64,000 nucleotides of DNA from Pseudahrensia aquimaris (lineage in GTDB: Bacteria; Pseudomonadota; Alphaproteobacteria; Rhizobiales; Rhizobiaceae), in NCBI RefSeq assembly GCF_042676045.1, contig NZ_JBHTJV010000025.1, positions 124,001-188,000 of the forward strand, read 5' to 3'. Below are positions 8,943 to 17,404 of the stretch, one piece after another; within the stretch, counting starts at the first letter, position 1, and each line of letters opens with the position of its first letter. The position numbers and the translations under genes are program-made. The notes under the pieces are model-generated. The model was not told the origin of the DNA. It did not search any database and saw only the letters and a program-made list of their open reading frames with translations.

Positions 8943-9646
8943 CACCAACGCCCTCCGCGTTCTGTGCCGGAAACCAAGTGGATGGCAAGGTTCACGGCCA
9001 CTGCCAGTGCAATGAGAATGAGGCCAAGCGCGAGCGCCAGCGCGAAGTCGCCCTTGCTGGTTTCCAGCGCAATGGCTGTGGTGAGAACCCTGGTCACATG
9101 GTCGATATTCCCGCCAACGATCATGATCGCACCGACTTCACCGATGGCGCGGCCAAAGCCTGCGAGCGACGCTGTGAGCAATGAGCGCCGCGCATCGAAA
9201 ATAAGCGTCTTGATGCGCTGCCATTTGCTGGTGTTCAGCGAGATCAGCAGGTCGTGATAGTCCGCCCAAAGTTCGCGGATGGCTTGGTGTGCAATCGAGG
9301 CGATTATCGGCGTGATGATGATGACTTGCGCTATGATCATGGCTGTTGGTGTGAACAGCAGTCCAAACACGCCGAAGGGGCCGGAGCGGGACAGCAGGAT
9401 GTAGACTATAAGGCCGACGACTACAGGCGGCAGGCCCATCAGAGCGTTCAACATGATGATCGTTGCACGGCGGAAACGGAAGCGGTTCACGGCCAGCCAA
9501 GCGCCCAGCGGCAGGCCGATCAGTGATGCGATGAGGACTGCAGAGAGCGTGACTTGCAGCGAACGCGCGGTGATTTCCAGCAATTCGCGATCGGCCGAAA
9601 AGACCAGCCGCAGCGCGGTCGACAATCCTTCCAGCAATTCGTTCAT
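8942..9646 (-). CDS. tupB: Tungstate-type ABC transporter permease
   Basis: 234-residue inner-membrane permease with about five membrane segments and the inner-membrane EAA-type loop near 'WADYHDLLISLNTSKWQRIKTLIF'. The segment 'GFGRAIGEVGAIMIVGGNID' is characteristic of TupB-like permeases. It lies 16 nt downstream of the Nudix gene, so the two may share a transcript. Having the permease gene first and the binding-protein gene last reverses the more usual tupABC order. Confidence 0.87.
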   Translation of the reverse strand: MNELLEGLSTALRLVFSADRELLEITARSLQVTLSAVLIASLIGLPLGAWLAVNRFRFRRATIIMLNALMGLPPVVVGLIVYILLSRSGPFGVFGLLFTPTAMIIAQVIIITPIIASIAHQAIRELWADYHDLLISLNTSKWQRIKTLIFDARRSLLTASLAGFGRAIGEVGAIMIVGGNIDHVTRVLTTAIALETSKGDFALALALGLILIALAVAVNLAIHLVSGTERGGRW

Positions 9647-9662
9647 TGAGGTTTTCTCAGTC

Positions 9663-10376
9663 TTACTTTGGCAAAGCTATGCGGTAGATGCCTTTGAAAT
9701 CGTCCGGGTCTACTGGCTTGCCTTTGCGGGTGATTGCCACATTTCCGGCCCTTGCCATTCGCACAGCCTCTGCGCGTATGGGCTTCATCAAAGCGCGCCA
9801 TTGTTTCTCGTCCTTGCCTGCTATGGCGCGAGCGACTTCAGAGGGGCAAAGCGATTTTTCCGCGCCGCGCTCGTGGGCCATTGTCATGATTGTATCGGCA
9901 AGGCCCGAGTCACGCTTGGGTGCGATGCGGTTGCGTGTGGCTTCGTCCATGCGCTCTAGCTTGCTTTGGGCAAAGCGGATGACGCGGATGAAAGCAGGGT
10001 GCCATTCCTCTTCGTCCACGAAATCTGCGAAGGGCTGCCAGAAAAAGCTGAATTCCTGTTCGGAATCATCTGGTGCGGTGTGGACCCATTCGTCGGGTGC
10101 AGTGCTTACCGGGCAGGCGAAAAAATGCCATGCTTCGCTTTTTTCGATGCCCTTGGATTTGCCTAAGTCCAACGGCTCTCCATCTGCCTTCAGCCCACTT
10201 TCTTCGGTCAATTCACGCAAAGCTGCGGTCCTTGGTGCTTCGTCGTCCTCTAACATGACTTGAATGATTTGATTGCCCGCCTCGGGGTGGCGAAAGGCCA
10301 AAATGTCGAAGCCTTCGCCGTTGCGGCGCAGCACGACGGGGCAGATTTTCTCAATGCGGGGTTCGGTATCGGTCAT
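9663..10376 (-). CDS. Nudix hydrolase fused to a DUF3253-like C-terminal domain
   Basis: 237 residues, starting at ATG 10376 after an AGAGG sequence; the longer frame upstream runs into a terminator and is rejected. The N-terminal half has a Nudix box 'EAPRTAALRELTEESGL' with the catalytic REL-TEE-SGL part intact, but the first conserved glycine of the box is replaced by Val ('QVMLEDDE'). The C-terminal about 85 residues ('IMTMAHERGAEKSLCPSEVARAI...WRALMKPIRAEAVRMARAGNV') match the small wHTH-like DUF3253 family. Substrate unknown. It precedes tupB on the same strand. Confidence 0.75.
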   Translation of the reverse strand: MTDTEPRIEKICPVVLRRNGEGFDILAFRHPEAGNQIIQVMLEDDEAPRTAALRELTEESGLKADGEPLDLGKSKGIEKSEAWHFFACPVSTAPDEWVHTAPDDSEQEFSFFWQPFADFVDEEEWHPAFIRVIRFAQSKLERMDEATRNRIAPKRDSGLADTIMTMAHERGAEKSLCPSEVARAIAGKDEKQWRALMKPIRAEAVRMARAGNVAITRKGKPVDPDDFKGIYRIALPK

Positions 10377-10398
10377 TCGGTGGCCTCTGCGGGACGCT

Positions 10399-10432
10399 AT
10401 AAAAAAGGCGGGGTTTGCATGCCCCGCCTTCC
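10399..10432 (-). terminator. Rho-independent terminator of the seven-repeat protein gene
   Basis: Read on the minus strand, AAGGCGGGG and CCCCGCCTT form a perfect 9-bp stem (10422-10430 with 10405-10413) with an 8-nt loop, followed by a T run. It lies 24 nt after the stop of the 10456-11802 gene. Confidence 0.85.
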
Positions 10433-10455
10433 TTTGCAGATGTTGAGGCGTTTGC

Positions 10456-11802
10456 CTAGCAGGAGCCGCCCAAACGCTCACGGCCGGTGCGGTTGCCAAG
10501 GCGGTCAAACGACCAGCGATATGTGCGGTTGCGGAAGCAGCCTTCAACATACATCGTCACGCCACTAGCGCCCCGTGCCTCCAGTGTTGAAAGCACGTCA
10601 TAGGCCGTTGCCGATTGGCAGCTGCCGATTTTGTTTTCTCGGGCGAATTCGCCGAAGCGGTTGATGCGAAGCGAAACCTTGGTGGTTGCTTTGCAGGCTT
10701 CCACATTCCAAGAGCCGTTGTTGCGGCGTTCGAGCGTTGGCAGGAAATAGCCTGCCTCTGCAAGTTTTGCACGAGCATCGGCCTCGTTCAGTGGCCTCGC
10801 GCACGAGCCGACGCGCTCTTCTTTCACATCGCCAAAGCGCCCTATGGTAAGTTCCAGCAAATCGCGGCCTTTGCACGCCTCCACCAGATAAGGCGTGCGG
10901 TTGCCACGCAGCACGTTGACGCGTTGGTAGCCGAGTTTTTCTACGGCAGCGGCCAGATTATTCGGATCGATTGGCTGTCCGCATTCACCGATTTTTGTGT
11001 TTGACAGCGCCTCCCCAAAACGACTGACAATAATTTCCTGACGCTCGCCCTCTTTACACGCTCGCACCATATAAGGTGCACGACGGGTTTGAACGGCTTC
11101 AACGCGGTCATAACCTTGCTGACGCAGAACTGGCGCGATGTTGTTGGGATCTACCGGGCCACGGCAATTGCCGATGCGGCGTTCGCGGTTTATCTTGCCC
11201 CGACGGTTGATAACGAGTTCAACCCGAGCAGTGTCCTGGCAGGCTTCCGCAACATAACGGGGCAATTCGTTGTCGATGAACTTAATGCGGTTGTAACCGC
11301 GCTCGCGCAGGCTGGCGCGGACTTCCCGTGGGCGCAGTGCGTCGAGGCCGCAACGGCCCTGACGATCCCGGTTGATCAGATCGCCACGCAGGTTGAAGGT
11401 CAATTCGAATTGGCGGTTCTCGCGGCAGCCCATGGCAACCACCTGCTCGCCGCGCACGCTGGCAGTTATGTCGGTGTAGCCGGCTTTCTTCATGGCGGCT
11501 TCCGCGTCACGAGCGGCAAAACGATTTCCGCAACTGCCGATTTTTCGGTTCGATTTGATTTGGCCCAGAATGTTCATTTTGATCTGGAATTTGTCGCCTC
11601 GGCGGCATGCTTCCAGTGTGGTTATGGTGAAACCGCGCTTTGTAATCACAATGTCGCTGTAACCTTGCCCGGAAAGCGCGCGAGCGATCTGTTGATCGCT
11701 GTTGCCAATGGTCACGCTTTGCGCATGGCTTGGCTGGACGGCTGCAAGGCCGCCAAAAGCCGTTAGGCCCATTAGAGCGATCGCTGTAAGTCTGGTGCGC
11801 AT
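10456..11802 (-). CDS. Secreted protein of seven tandem two-cysteine repeats (PepSY-like fold suspected)
   Basis: 448 residues. The ATG at 11802 follows GGGAGG; a signal peptide ends near 'PSHA-QS'. The mature protein is seven consecutive units of about 55-62 residues. Each runs: a helix ending in 'GY', strands, an 'EAC' or 'RAC'-like cysteine, a strand pair with 'RFG' or 'RRG', then 'IGxC' or a close variant. Each unit therefore has two cysteines that could form an internal disulfide. The order helix-strand-strand with a Gly turn resembles PepSY domains, but that is inference from pattern. No enzyme motif is seen. It has its own terminator and is a single-gene unit. Confidence 0.78.
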   Translation of the reverse strand: MRTRLTAIALMGLTAFGGLAAVQPSHAQSVTIGNSDQQIARALSGQGYSDIVITKRGFTITTLEACRRGDKFQIKMNILGQIKSNRKIGSCGNRFAARDAEAAMKKAGYTDITASVRGEQVVAMGCRENRQFELTFNLRGDLINRDRQGRCGLDALRPREVRASLRERGYNRIKFIDNELPRYVAEACQDTARVELVINRRGKINRERRIGNCRGPVDPNNIAPVLRQQGYDRVEAVQTRRAPYMVRACKEGERQEIIVSRFGEALSNTKIGECGQPIDPNNLAAAVEKLGYQRVNVLRGNRTPYLVEACKGRDLLELTIGRFGDVKEERVGSCARPLNEADARAKLAEAGYFLPTLERRNNGSWNVEACKATTKVSLRINRFGEFARENKIGSCQSATAYDVLSTLEARGASGVTMYVEGCFRNRTYRWSFDRLGNRTGRERLGGSC

Positions 11803-11973
11803 TTCGGTTCCCTCCCAACGCATATGTCTCGTTTGGAAGTGAAACGGTTCCCTTCAGAAATGTCAAAGTGCGGATGTGGCAAAAGGCGGTTGGGAGCGAA
11901 AGCGTGTTGTGAGATTTCGCGCTGGTGCTGTAAGGGTGGGGAACATCGTTCTCGAAGTCTTTGGAGCCTCTTC

Positions 11974-13347
11974 GTGGCCTATCGCAATTTTTCGACCACT
12001 CAGTTGCAGGAAATGGACAATGCGCATCACCTGCACCCCTTCACCGACCATGCGGGCCTGCGCGGCGAGGGTGTTCGTGTCGTCACCGGCGCCGAAGGGG
12101 CTTACATTTTCGACAGCGAGGGTAAGCGTATCCTCGACGGCATGGCTGGGCTGTGGTGTGTGAATGTGGGTTATGGCCGCGAAGAACTGGCCAAAGCTGC
12201 CTACGAGCAGATGAAAGAGCTTGCCTACTACAACACTTTCTTCAAATCGACGACCGCTCCAGCGGCCATGCTGGCCAAGCGAATCGCCGACCTCGCACCG
12301 ACGAATTTCAATCAGGTGTTCTTCGGTGCTTCGGGTTCAGAGAGCAACGACACTTCAATTCGCACCGTTCGTTATTACTGGCAGCTTCAGGGCAAACCCG
12401 AAAAACACATCATCATTTCGCGCGACAACGCCTATCACGGCTCCACCATTGCTGCGACGTCAATGGGTGGCATGGGCGCAATGCACGGGCAGCTTGGCCC
12501 GATGCTGCCTGGCTTTCGCCATGTGATGTGCCCTTACGATTTCGAACTGAAGCACAAGGGTGAAAGCTTGGAGGATTTCGGCATTCGCGCCGCGCGGGCT
12601 GTGGAAGTGGCGATCTTGCAGGAGGGCGCTGAGAACGTCGCCGCCTTTGTGGGCGAGCCGATCCAGGGCGCGGGTGGCGTCAAAATTCCGCCGCCAACCT
12701 ATTGGCCCGAAATCCAGCGTATCTGCAAAAAGTACGATATTTTGTTGATGCTGGATGAGGTCATCACCGCATTTGGACGGACCGGCGCATGGTTCGCGGC
12801 TGAAAGCATGAGCATTGAGGCGGATATGATCACGGTCGCGAAAGCCATCACCTCTGGCTATCAGCCGCTGTCGGCAGTCTTGGTATCGGACCGTGTTGCC
12901 GATGTGATTTCCAAGGGAGGCGAATATTACCACGGCTACACCTATTCGGGGCATCCGGTGACATGTGCAGTGGCGCTGGAAAATATTGACATCATCGAGC
13001 GTGAAGGTCTGATCGAGCGGGTTCGTGACGATACCGGGCCGTATCTGCTCGAACGGCTGCAGGAGGTGATCGGCGATCATCCGCTTGTAGGCGAAGTGCG
13101 TGGCATGGGCTTGCTCGCGGCTATCGAGATCGTGAAAGATCGCGAAACAGGCGAGCGTTTCCCTAACGAGGGCAGCGCGGCTGTCTGTGTGCGCGACCAT
13201 TCGATCGAAGCAGGCATGATGATGCGCGCCGTGGGCGATACCATGATTTTGTCACCGCCGCTGATCTGGACACGCGAGACGATTGATGAGGCTGCTGCGA
13301 TCTGCAAGGTCGCATTGGACAAGGCTGCTGCCGATCTGCTTCGTTAG
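11974..13347 (+). CDS. Class III (omega) aminotransferase
   Basis: 457-residue PLP-dependent aminotransferase. The GTG at 11974 has GGAG upstream and gives the normal family length; the longer frame from 11824 adds a Cys-rich stretch unlike the family. Features: 'GMAGLWCVNVGYG', 'FGASGSESNDTSIR', 'DNAYHGST', 'GEPIQGAGGVKIPP', 'LMLDEVITAFGRTG' (PLP-ring Asp) and 'AKAITSGYQPLSAV' (Schiff-base Lys). It resembles amine or omega-amino-acid:pyruvate aminotransferases. The exact donor is unknown; being next to an acyl-CoA dehydrogenase and mmsB leaves 3-aminoisobutyrate-like substrates possible. Confidence 0.85.
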   Translation: MAYRNFSTTQLQEMDNAHHLHPFTDHAGLRGEGVRVVTGAEGAYIFDSEGKRILDGMAGLWCVNVGYGREELAKAAYEQMKELAYYNTFFKSTTAPAAMLAKRIADLAPTNFNQVFFGASGSESNDTSIRTVRYYWQLQGKPEKHIIISRDNAYHGSTIAATSMGGMGAMHGQLGPMLPGFRHVMCPYDFELKHKGESLEDFGIRAARAVEVAILQEGAENVAAFVGEPIQGAGGVKIPPPTYWPEIQRICKKYDILLMLDEVITAFGRTGAWFAAESMSIEADMITVAKAITSGYQPLSAVLVSDRVADVISKGGEYYHGYTYSGHPVTCAVALENIDIIEREGLIERVRDDTGPYLLERLQEVIGDHPLVGEVRGMGLLAAIEIVKDRETGERFPNEGSAAVCVRDHSIEAGMMMRAVGDTMILSPPLIWTRETIDEAAAICKVALDKAAADLLR

Positions 13348-13368
13348 AGGCTTGAAGGAGGAATGACC

Positions 13369-14529
13369 ATGGACGCACTTGCAACCGAACAACGGGCTTT
13401 CGACTTAAATCAGGACCAGCGTTCGATGCGCGATATGGTTTTGGATTTTGCCCGTGAGAAAGTCGCGCCCTACGCGCTTGATTGGGACGAGAAGCGCTAT
13501 CTGCCGCTTGATGTGATCCGTGAGACAGCGGAATTGGGCATGGGCGGTGTTTATGTGCGTGAAGATGTTGGCGGTTCCGCGCTTTCGCGGCTGGATGCGG
13601 CGGTGATTTTTCAGGCTCTGGCGACGGGTTGTCCTGCGCTGTCGTCGTTCATCACGATCCACAACATGGCCGCTTGGATGATCGACACATACGGCACGGA
13701 AGAGCAGCGCCAGCGCTTTCTTCCTTCGCTGACCTCCATGGAGAAGATCGCATCCTACTGTTTGACCGAACCCGGTTCTGGTTCCGATGCGGCGGCGATG
13801 AAGACGACCGCGCGGTTGGATGGCGATCATTACGTTTTGAACGGAACCAAACAGTTCATCTCGGGCGCAGGGTCGAACGATGTTTATCTCGTTATGGCCC
13901 GCACGGGTGGCGAGGGCGCGAAGGGCGTGTCTTGCTTTATCGTCGAGAAAGACGCACTCGGCCTGTCGTTTGGCGCGCAGGAGCGGAAAATGGGTTGGCA
14001 TATCCAGCCAACCGCTCAGGTTATCTTTGACGATTGCCGCGTGCCGGTCGAAAACCGCATCGGCGAAGAAGGCACAGGCTTCCGCATCGCTATGAGTGGT
14101 CTTGATGGCGGGCGGCTTAACATCTCGGCCTGTTCAATCGGCGGCGCAGAGGCGGCGCTCGAAATGGCGCAAAACTACGCAGCGGAACGCAAGGCTTTCG
14201 GGCAGGCAATTGGGCAGTTTCAGGCGATCCAGTTCAAAATGGCAGATATGGCTACCGAACTCGAAGCCGCACGGCTGATGCTCTATTCAGCAGCTTCAAA
14301 GCTCGATGCAAAAGCGCCGGACACGACGCAGGCTTGCGCGATGGCCAAACGTTTTGCCACCGATGTTGGTTTTAACGTCGCCAACGAAGCGCTGCAAATT
14401 CACGGTGGCTACGGCTATCTGGCGGAATATGGCGTCGAGAAAATCGTGCGCGATTTGCGGGTGCACCAGATTTTGGAAGGCACCAACGAGATCATGCGGG
14501 TTATCATTGCGCGGAGCATGGCGGCTTAG
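13369..14529 (+). CDS. Acyl-CoA dehydrogenase, isobutyryl-CoA dehydrogenase-like
   Basis: 386-residue FAD enzyme. The ATG at 13369 is chosen because AAGGAGG lies 7 nt upstream; the ATG at 13363 would be too close. Family segments: 'SYCLTEPGSGSDAAAMKTTA', 'KQFISGAGSNDVYLVMART', 'RKAFGQAIGQFQAIQFKMADM' and the C-terminal 'LQIHGGYGYLAEYGVEKIVR' with 'VHQILEGTNEIMRVI'. The C-terminal pattern and the 3-hydroxyisobutyrate dehydrogenase 100 nt downstream fit isobutyryl-CoA oxidation in valine breakdown; a general short-branched-chain role cannot be excluded. Confidence 0.85.
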   Translation: MDALATEQRAFDLNQDQRSMRDMVLDFAREKVAPYALDWDEKRYLPLDVIRETAELGMGGVYVREDVGGSALSRLDAAVIFQALATGCPALSSFITIHNMAAWMIDTYGTEEQRQRFLPSLTSMEKIASYCLTEPGSGSDAAAMKTTARLDGDHYVLNGTKQFISGAGSNDVYLVMARTGGEGAKGVSCFIVEKDALGLSFGAQERKMGWHIQPTAQVIFDDCRVPVENRIGEEGTGFRIAMSGLDGGRLNISACSIGGAEAALEMAQNYAAERKAFGQAIGQFQAIQFKMADMATELEAARLMLYSAASKLDAKAPDTTQACAMAKRFATDVGFNVANEALQIHGGYGYLAEYGVEKIVRDLRVHQILEGTNEIMRVIIARSMAA

Positions 14530-14627
14530 TTCGCTCACGCTGACGCGCTTCGCCCTTCGCTGCGCGGGCGCGCTGCAGTGGCGGCGGTCGTTTTTCGTTC
14601 CGTGGGAGCCAAAGTTTGGGGATTATC

Positions 14628-15506
14628 ATGAGTAATATTGCATTTATCGGGCTTGGAAACATGGGCGCGCCGATGGCGGCCAATCTGGTGAAGGCAGGTC
14701 ATACTGTAACAGGCTTTGATCTCACCGATGCTGGCAAGGAAGCTGGCCGGGCGGCCGGCTGCGCAATAGCAGGCGACGTGGTGGAAGCCGTTGCAGACAA
14801 AGACGTCATCATCACCATGCTTCCAGCAGGCAAGCACGTGCTTTCTGTCTACGAGGAAATTGCAGGCGCTGTGAAAAGCGGCTCATTGATGATCGATTCT
14901 TCCACAATCGACGTCGAATCTGCCCGCGTGGCCCACGAAAAGGCGTTGGCCATGGGCGCGATGAGTGTGGATGCGCCGGTTTCGGGCGGCATTATGGGCG
15001 CGATCAACGGCACTTTGGCCTTCATGGCGGGCGGCAGCGATGAAGCACTGGATGCAGCGACGCCGATTTTGGAGCCGATGGCTGGAAAAATCGTCCGTTG
15101 CGGCGGCGCTGGCGCGGGGCAGGCGGCGAAAGTCTGTAACAATATGATACTGGCCGTCACAATGATTGGCACCTGCGAAGCGTTTGAGCTCGGGCGCCGA
15201 CTGGGGCTGACCGATCAAGCTTTGTTTGACGTCGTTTCGAACGCTTCGGGCCAAAGTTGGTCCACAACCACTTACTGTCCCGTTCCCGGTCCTGTGCCGA
15301 CTTCGCCGGCAAATAACGACTACAAGCCCGGTTTTGCGGTCGATTTGATGCTCAAAGACCTGAAATTGTCGCAAGAAGCAGCCGGACAGGTGGAAGCCAG
15401 CACGCCGCTCGGTGCGCAGGCGACAGCGCTCTACGAAGCCTTCTCACAGGCAGGCCACGGCGGCATGGATTTTTCCGGCATCATCAAGACGCTTCAGGAA
15501 AAATAG
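14628..15506 (+). CDS. mmsB: 3-hydroxyisobutyrate dehydrogenase
   Basis: 292-residue NAD-dependent dehydrogenase that oxidises 3-hydroxyisobutyrate to methylmalonate semialdehyde. The N-terminal dinucleotide site 'FIGLGNMGAPMAANLVKAGH' is followed by the substrate motif 'DAPVSGGIMGAINGTLAFM', the catalytic-Lys segment 'GAGQAAKVCNNMILAVTMIG' and the C-terminal 'DYKPGFAVDLMLKDLKLSQ'. The ATG at 14628 is preferred over a TTG 12 nt upstream. With the acyl-CoA dehydrogenase it forms part of valine catabolism; the hydratase, hydrolase and mmsA are not in the window. Confidence 0.92.
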   Translation: MSNIAFIGLGNMGAPMAANLVKAGHTVTGFDLTDAGKEAGRAAGCAIAGDVVEAVADKDVIITMLPAGKHVLSVYEEIAGAVKSGSLMIDSSTIDVESARVAHEKALAMGAMSVDAPVSGGIMGAINGTLAFMAGGSDEALDAATPILEPMAGKIVRCGGAGAGQAAKVCNNMILAVTMIGTCEAFELGRRLGLTDQALFDVVSNASGQSWSTTTYCPVPGPVPTSPANNDYKPGFAVDLMLKDLKLSQEAAGQVEASTPLGAQATALYEAFSQAGHGGMDFSGIIKTLQEK

Positions 15507-15589
15507 AAAACGGACGAGAAAAGCGCGGAGCGGCAATAATTTCCGCCCGGATTTCCATTTGATTAACCACTCATTAGCCGTGTGTTAGG

Positions 15590-15721
15590 AAACAGGCGCT
15601 AGAACTGATCTCAGGGCGACGGATTGATCTTCTCGCCCCGCTTCCCGGATCAGGTTCTGCGTACCGGGCAGGTTTCAACCGGCTGCGTTTCGTCGGTGTG
15701 GAGTACCCAGTAGAGTACATT
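15590..15721 (+). promoter_or_regulatory. Structured leader RNA candidate upstream of cobQ
   Basis: The 328-nt gap between mmsB and cobQ holds a strongly structured stretch ending in an intrinsic terminator about 70 nt before cobQ. Visible pairings are an outer stem GAACTGATC with GATCAG-GTTC (one bulge) enclosing an inner stem GGGCGA with TCGCCC, then a hairpin around 'GCAGGT...ACC..CTGC'. It does not carry the cobalamin riboswitch core (no GCCACTG or AGCCAGGAGACCTGCC box). It could be an attenuating leader of cobQ or a free small RNA; the identity is unknown. Confidence 0.4.
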
Positions 15722-15765
15722 TTCGCGGTGGCGGGTCTTGAAAGACCGGCCGCCGCGAATTTTTT
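15722..15765 (+). terminator. Intrinsic terminator in the cobQ leader
   Basis: An 11-bp stem (15722-15732 with 15749-15759), one G-G mismatch, five more pairs, a TGAA loop and then TTTTTT. It is 216 nt after mmsB and 69 nt before cobQ, so it ends either mmsB read-through, a small RNA, or an attenuated cobQ transcript. Confidence 0.85.
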
Positions 15766-15834
15766 GTAGCCCTTGTTAAAACTGATGCTTGCAGTGGCTA
15801 TCGTGCGGCTGTGTTTTTCGCTAACGCTCGCACC

Positions 15835-17316
15835 ATGGCAAAAGGCACTTCTCGCGCGATTATGTTGCAAGGCACCGGCTCGGATGTGGGCAAAACGGTG
15901 CTTGTCGCGGGCCTGTGCCGCCTCGCGCGGCAAAAGGGGCTGTCCGTGCGGCCTTTCAAACCTCAGAATATGTCCAACAACGCGGCCGTCGCCGATATGC
16001 CGCTGGCTGACGGTTCCGGTGGCGAGATCGGACGGGCGCAATATCTGCAGGCAATGGCCTGCGGCGTGCCGTCGAGCGTCGATATGAACCCGGTTCTGCT
16101 CAAACCTCAGAGCGAGGTGGGCAGCCAGATCGTCGTTCACGGCAAGGTTTGGGGCGCAGCCAAAGGCCGGGATTACCAGAAACTCAAGCCACAATTGCTG
16201 GGCGCTGTTCTGGAGAGTTTCGAGCGGCTGCGGGCTGACGCTGATCTTGTGATCGTTGAGGGTGCGGGGTCTCCGGCTGAAATCAATCTGCGGGCAGGGG
16301 ATATTGCCAATATGGGCTTTGCAACTGCCGCCGACGTGCCTGTTGTGCTGGTAGGCGATATTGATCGCGGAGGGGTGATTGCCAGCATTGTCGGCACACA
16401 CACGATTTTGCCCGATGAAGACCGGCGAATGATCCGCGGCTATCTCATCAACAAGTTCCGTGGCGATGTGAGCCTGTTCGATGACGGGCTGACACAGATT
16501 GAGCAATTTACAGGTTGGCCCAGTTTCGGTGTCATTCCGTGGTTGGATGAAGCGCGGCTCTTGCCCGCAGAGGATTCTGTCGCGCTGGAACATGCAGTGT
16601 CCGGGCAGGGCCGGGAGGGGGCAATGGTTGTCGCTGTGCCGACCCTCTCGCGGATATCGAATTTTGATGATCTCGATCCGCTGAAGATTGAACCGAATGT
16701 CGACGTTCGCTTCGTGCGCGCTGGCGATGATTGGCCCCGCGAGGCAAGGCTGGTGGTCCTGCCGGGGTCGAAATCCACGATTGCGGATTTGAATCAATTC
16801 AAGGCTTTGGGCTGGGATCGTGAACTTCTGAATCACGTTGAACGGGGTGGGCATGTGCTGGGCATTTGCGGTGGCTACCAGATGCTGGGCCGCACAGTGC
16901 GTGATCCTCTCGGGATTGAGGGGAGCGAACGGGAAGCCGCAGGGATTGGCCTTCTGAATGTGGATACCGAATTGAGCAAGGCCAAAACCGTGCGCAACCG
17001 ACAGGCCGTTGATGCTGCGTCTGGCGAGGCTTTGTCGGGCTATGAAATCCATCTGGGCGAAACTTCAGGCGAGGATTGCGTTCGCCCCATGGTGCGTTTT
17101 AACGGTGAGCCGGACGGCGCAATTTCCGCTGACGGGCGGGTGAAAGGGTGCTATCTGCATGGCCTGTTCACGAGCGACCGCTGGCGGCGAGACTATCTTG
17201 CATCTCTTGGTGTGAAGAGCGGTGGGCGTGCTTATCTTGATACTGTGGACGAAACGCTCGATTTGGTGGCCCAGAGGCTCGAAAAACTGGTCGATCCCGG
17301 CATTTTTGAGTTGTAA
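15835..17316 (+). CDS. cobQ: Adenosylcobyric acid (cobyric acid) synthase
   Basis: 493-residue amidotransferase that adds four amides to adenosylcobyrinic a,c-diamide. The N-terminal ATPase domain has 'LQGTGSDVGKTVLVAGLCR' and 'KPQNMSNNA'; 'VEGAGSPAEINL' follows. The C-terminal glutaminase-like domain has 'GHVLGICGGYQMLG' (nucleophile Cys) and a late His in 'GCYLHGLF'. The ATG at 15835 is used; a GTG 24 nt upstream is possible, and no strong ribosome site is seen for either. It is the first cobalamin gene of the window. Confidence 0.95.
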   Translation: MAKGTSRAIMLQGTGSDVGKTVLVAGLCRLARQKGLSVRPFKPQNMSNNAAVADMPLADGSGGEIGRAQYLQAMACGVPSSVDMNPVLLKPQSEVGSQIVVHGKVWGAAKGRDYQKLKPQLLGAVLESFERLRADADLVIVEGAGSPAEINLRAGDIANMGFATAADVPVVLVGDIDRGGVIASIVGTHTILPDEDRRMIRGYLINKFRGDVSLFDDGLTQIEQFTGWPSFGVIPWLDEARLLPAEDSVALEHAVSGQGREGAMVVAVPTLSRISNFDDLDPLKIEPNVDVRFVRAGDDWPREARLVVLPGSKSTIADLNQFKALGWDRELLNHVERGGHVLGICGGYQMLGRTVRDPLGIEGSEREAAGIGLLNVDTELSKAKTVRNRQAVDAASGEALSGYEIHLGETSGEDCVRPMVRFNGEPDGAISADGRVKGCYLHGLFTSDRWRRDYLASLGVKSGGRAYLDTVDETLDLVAQRLEKLVDPGIFEL

Positions 17317-17357
17317 TTGCAGCTTTCGGCACAAGTAATTGCAGCTTTCGGCACAAG
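17314..17357. repeat. Perfect 22-bp tandem duplication at the cobQ stop
   Basis: TAATTGCAGC-TTTCGGCACAAG occurs twice back to back (17314-17335 and 17336-17357). The first copy begins with the TAA stop codon of cobQ. It looks like a recent local duplication; the rest of the region up to the riboswitch shows nothing else. Confidence 0.9.
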
Positions 17358-17404
17358 ATGTCGCAATTGCGATTGACCGGATTTGCGCCTGCTGATTAGG
17401 TGAA

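Noticed and set aside
11824..11973. Longer N-terminus of the aminotransferase from ATG 11824
   Set aside because: The added 50 residues are Cys/Arg-rich and unlike the family; GTG 11974 has a ribosome site and gives the normal length.
14530..14627. GC-rich spacer after the acyl-CoA dehydrogenase as a terminator or repeat
   Set aside because: Short local pairings only, without a T run or a matching second copy.
15600..15700. TPP riboswitch on the minus strand because of ACCTGATCCGGG
   Set aside because: The CTGAGA element lies on the wrong side of it and the two-arm layout is missing; no downstream minus-strand gene would be controlled.
15574..17052. 492-codon minus-strand frame opposite cobQ
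   Set aside because: Shadow of cobQ; no recognisable protein features, and it crosses a plus-strand terminator.
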